DNA from: Amycolatopsis rifamycinica
GTDB taxonomy: Bacteria > Actinomycetota > Actinomycetes > Mycobacteriales > Pseudonocardiaceae
NCBI RefSeq assembly: GCF_000695625.1
Contig: NZ_JMQI01000051.1
Coordinates: 114,599 to 178,598, forward strand
Length of the DNA stretch: 64,000 nt
Direction of reading: 5' to 3'
The translations under genes were made by a program, and so were the position numbers. The notes beneath the pieces were generated by a model. The model worked only from the letters and a program-made list of their open reading frames with translations, did no database searches and had not been told where the DNA came from. Numbering within the stretch: position 1 is the first letter of the stretch; each line of letters opens with the position of its first letter. This document shows, in pieces, positions 61,162-64,000 of the stretch.

Positions 61162-64000
61162 TCACGCCGGAGCCGTGAAGACGTACGAGCCCGCAGGCAG
61201 GAAGTACGTCCCGGGCGCGGACGGCACCGCCTCGGGCGGCGCGGTGATCCCGTCCGGGCGCGACGCCGGGACCACGACCGTCGCCGACGAACCCACCGGG
61301 ATCGTCACCCGCAAGGTCACCCGTCCGTCCGCGGCCGACCAGTCGCTGACCGCGGCGCCGTAGGGCGTTTCGTACGCCGACTTCGCCGACGTCAGGCCGC
61401 CGCCCCGCTGCGGCGCGATCCGCAGCGACGCGTACCCCGGGGACGCCGGGGCCAGCCCGCCCACCGAGCGGTACAGGAAGTCGCCCACCGACCCGAGCCC
61501 GTAGTGGTTGAACGAGTTCATACCCGGGTCGTTGAACGAGCCGTCCGGTTTGATGCCGTCCCACCGCTCCCAGATCGTCGTCGCGCCGCGGTTGATCATG
61601 TAGCCCCAGCCCGGGAAGCCCGGCTGCCGGAGCACCTGGTACGCGACGTCGGCGTGGCCGTGCGCCGCCAGCACCGGCAGCAGGTTCTCCACGCCGAGGA
61701 AGCCGACGCTGAGGTGCCCGCCCGCCGCCGCGACCCGGGCGGCCAGCCGGTCCGCCGCCGGCTGGACCAGCGAGGCCGGCAGCAGCCCGAACGCCAGCGC
61801 CAGGACGTACCCGGTCTGGGAGCCCGAGCCGATCGTGCCGTCGGCCGCGGCGAACCGCCGCGTGAACGCCGCCGCGACCTGGTCGGCGAGCGTGCCGTAC
61901 CGCGCCGCTTCGGCACCGTGCCCGGTGGCCGCCGCCATCCGCGACACGAGCCGGGACGACCACGCGAAGAACGCCGTCGAGATCAGGTCCTGCCCGGTGT
62001 TGTCCTCGACGTTCAGCCAGTCCCCGTAGGTCTGGTGGTCGCGGATCAGATCCGCGGCCGCCGTCGAACGCAGGTATTCGACCCACTTCACCATCGCGGC
62101 GAAGTGTTCCTGGATGACGCCGGTGTCGCCGTACCGCTGCCACAACGTGTACGGCACGATCACCCCCGCGTCGCCCCAGCCCGCCGTGCCCGAGCCGCCC
62201 AGCACGCCCGGGGCCACGTCGGTGAACGACCCGTCGTCGTGCTGCGCGTCGACGAGGTCGTCGCTGAACTTGCCGAGGAAGTTGGCGACGTCGAGGTTGA
62301 ACGTCGACGTCCCGGCGAAGATCCCGATGTCCCCGGTCCAGCCGAGCCGTTCGTCGCGCTGCGGGCAGTCGCTCGGCACCGACAGCATGTTCGAGCGCTC
62401 GCCCCAGAGGATGTTGTGCTGCAGCTGGTTCACCAGCGCGTCCGACGTCGTGAACGTCCCGCTCCGCGCCCCCGACGTCCACATCGCCCGGCCGGTGAGC
62501 GTCGCCGCGGTGGGCGGCGAGGGCAGGCCGGTCAGCTCGACGTACCGGTAGCCGTGCACGGTGAACCGCGGTTCGTACGTCTCGGCGCCGCCGGTGCCGG
62601 CGAGGGTGAACCGGTCGGTCGCCTGGGCCGCGCGGAGGTTGGCGGTGTAGATCGTGCCGTCCGGGTTCAGCACCTCGGCGTGCCGCATGGTGACCGTGGT
62701 GCCGGCCGGCCCGGCCACGGTGAGCCGGTTCCAGCCGGCGAAGTTCTGGCCCAGGTCGGCCACCCACACGCCCGGTTCCGGCTGGGTCCACGAGACCGGG
62801 TGGAAGTCCTGCTGCACCGTGACGCCGTTGTCCACCTGGGACACCAGGGTGGGGCGGTCGCCGGAGCGCACGCGCGCGGCCATCCAGCCGCGGTCGTCGA
62901 ACCCCGGCCGGTCCCAGCCCGCCGCCGTGAGCCGCGCGTCGTAGGTTTCGCCCTGGTAGAGGTCGTCGGCGCGGATCGGGCCGTCGCCGGCCTTCCAGGT
63001 GCCGTCGGTCGCGATCGTGGTGCCGGTGCCGTCGGTGAACGTCAGCCGCAGCTGCGCGGAGTACCACGGCTCGCTGCCGTACTTCCGGCTTCCGGCGATG
63101 CCGATGCTGCCGGAGTACCAGCCGTTGCCGACCAGCGCGCCGAGGACGTTCTCCCCGGTGCGGATCTGCGCGGTGACGTCGGAGACCCGGTACTGCAGGC
63201 GTTTCGTGTAGTCGGTCCAGCCGGGTGCGAGGACCTCGGCGCCGACCTTCGTCCCGTTGAGGTGGGTCTCCTGCAGCCCGAGCGCGGTCGTCAGCAGCCG
63301 CGCGCTCACGACCGGCTTGGTGACGGTGAAGCTCTTGCGCAGCAGGGGAGCGGGGGTGCCGACGGTGACGTTCGCGCCCCACGGCCCGGTGCCGTACGCG
63401 GTCAGTGCCCGCGCCGCGGGCCAGGAGCTGTCGTCGAAGCCGCGCTGCTGCCAGCCGTCCGGGCCGTTCTCACTGGCCTTCCAGCTCCCGTCGGTGACCA
63501 GCGTGGGTCCACCTGGGACGGTCAGCTTGGCGAGCATGCCTGCCGGGCTCTGGGTGGTGTTCTCGGTGCTGACCGCGATCGTGTTCGACCCGGCGGTCAG
63601 CAGACCGCCGATTTCGGCGACCGCGGCGGTCTTCCACGAATCGGCGACGCGGGGCGAGTCGCTCACGCGGGTGCCGTTGACCCAGACGGTGGCGGTGTCG
63701 TCACCGGTGACGACCAAGGTGGCCTTCGCCGGGGCCGCGGCCAGGTCCAGTGTCCTGCGGAAGAACCGGGTCGACGGCGGCACGCCGGCGACGGGATCGC
63801 CTTCGGGGTACCAGATCCAGCTCGCCCCGGTGAGATCCGGCCCGGCCGTCGCGCGGCCGAGGAAGGCGCCGGTCCACTCGGTCGCGGGTGTCCGGAGCGC
63901 GGTTTCGAAGCGCTGGACCGCGCTCCAGCCGCCCGGACGGCCCGCGCCGTCCCAGACGCGGACGCGCCAGGTGTAGGCGGTGAGCGAGGCCAGCGGCGGG
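61162..64000 (-). CDS. GH78 alpha-L-rhamnosidase, N-terminus outside the window
   Basis: The stop is at 61162 and the frame is still open at the right edge (first full codon at 63999), giving about 946 visible residues. Visible order: the end of a fibronectin-like domain (AYTWRVRVWDGAGRPGGW), a carbohydrate-binding beta domain, a second beta domain with GYVLALAFGL downstream, and the (alpha/alpha)6 catalytic barrel with SDCPQRDERLGWTGD, which carries the catalytic acid of the family. A C-terminal beta domain follows. It removes terminal L-rhamnose from glycosides. Secretion cannot be judged without the N-terminus. Confidence 0.93.
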   Translation of the reverse strand, partial: PPLASLTAYTWRVRVWDGAGRPGGWSAVQRFETALRTPATEWTGAFLGRATAGPDLTGASWIWYPEGDPVAGVPPSTRFFRRTLDLAAAPAKATLVVTGDDTATVWVNGTRVSDSPRVADSWKTAAVAEIGGLLTAGSNTIAVSTENTTQSPAGMLAKLTVPGGPTLVTDGSWKASENGPDGWQQRGFDDSSWPAARALTAYGTGPWGANVTVGTPAPLLRKSFTVTKPVVSARLLTTALGLQETHLNGTKVGAEVLAPGWTDYTKRLQYRVSDVTAQIRTGENVLGALVGNGWYSGSIGIAGSRKYGSEPWYSAQLRLTFTDGTGTTIATDGTWKAGDGPIRADDLYQGETYDARLTAAGWDRPGFDDRGWMAARVRSGDRPTLVSQVDNGVTVQQDFHPVSWTQPEPGVWVADLGQNFAGWNRLTVAGPAGTTVTMRHAEVLNPDGTIYTANLRAAQATDRFTLAGTGGAETYEPRFTVHGYRYVELTGLPSPPTAATLTGRAMWTSGARSGTFTTSDALVNQLQHNILWGERSNMLSVPSDCPQRDERLGWTGDIGIFAGTSTFNLDVANFLGKFSDDLVDAQHDDGSFTDVAPGVLGGSGTAGWGDAGVIVPYTLWQRYGDTGVIQEHFAAMVKWVEYLRSTAAADLIRDHQTYGDWLNVEDNTGQDLISTAFFAWSSRLVSRMAAATGHGAEAARYGTLADQVAAAFTRRFAAADGTIGSGSQTGYVLALAFGLLPASLVQPAADRLAARVAAAGGHLSVGFLGVENLLPVLAAHGHADVAYQVLRQPGFPGWGYMINRGATTIWERWDGIKPDGSFNDPGMNSFNHYGLGSVGDFLYRSVGGLAPASPGYASLRIAPQRGGGLTSAKSAYETPYGAAVSDWSAADGRVTLRVTIPVGSSATVVVPASRPDGITAPPEAVPSAPGTYFLPAGSYVFTAPA

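Overview
The window is high-GC actinomycete DNA with strong G/C bias at third codon positions, frequent GTG and TTG starts and many 1-4 base start/stop overlaps. A Pseudonocardiales genus such as Amycolatopsis is the best guess. The hints are the in-gene palindrome TCCAC(A/T)GTGGA that recurs through the window, a long 13+13 base palindrome at 33499, and the gene families present. This is an inference, since no 16S rRNA or other species marker is present.

Layout. 1-4.2 kb: the end of a secreted glutaminase-type enzyme with a ricin-like lectin tail, then a compact polyamine operon (group IV decarboxylase, speD, speE). 4.3-20.8 kb: mixed chromosomal genes. These include a secreted DUF4360 protein, a divergent MarR/MMPL exporter pair around a clear operator, and a three-gene signalling operon (anti-sigma ATPase, PAS-GAF-PP2C phosphatase, B12-domain protein carrying the CarH-type Wx9EH signature). 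They also include a VanZ-RDD membrane protein, a PNPOx-fold protein, a sulfatase-fold membrane enzyme, an alpha-lytic-type protease, a VOC protein with a MarR-like operator, a DoxX protein and a PucR regulator.

21.2-46.0 kb: one tightly packed operon for an uncharacterised NRPS-PKS hybrid product. The order is a 22-codon leader ORF; A-T-KS without AT; A-T-C-T; KS-AT-KR-DH-T; C-A(Asn)-T; C-A(Ser)-T-TE fused to an MFS exporter; two paralogous ATP-grasp ligases; a SyrP/AsnO-like Fe(II)/2-oxoglutarate oxygenase; and a flavodoxin-fold quinone reductase. The thioesterase nucleophile is Cys (GHCGVG) instead of Ser, a feature known from thioesterases that close strained rings. The predicted product end is enoyl-(beta-hydroxy)Asn-Ser. 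The AT-less KS and the A-less T domain break simple colinearity. This operon is the best candidate for an undescribed system.

46.0-50.9 kb: a class A beta-lactamase divergent from a LysR regulator, followed by a serine penicillin-recognising-like protein (layout like blaL/blaA/blaB of Streptomyces cacaoi), a monooxygenase-fold protein, a roughly 400-base minisatellite with 39-40 base units, an isochorismatase-fold hydrolase and two small proteins. 50.9-55.1 kb: a complete selenocysteine locus (selD divergent from selC-selA-selB), in which the terminal A of the tRNA CCA is also the first base of the selA ATG. 55.0-64.0 kb: an XRE (MmyB-type) regulator divergent from an SDR that lacks the catalytic Lys, an alpha/beta hydrolase, a CsbD protein, a CPA1 antiporter, a small zinc-finger protein, a cytochrome P450 and the C-terminal part of a GH78 alpha-L-rhamnosidase that runs off the right edge. 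I saw no rRNA, CRISPR array, transposase or phage genes.
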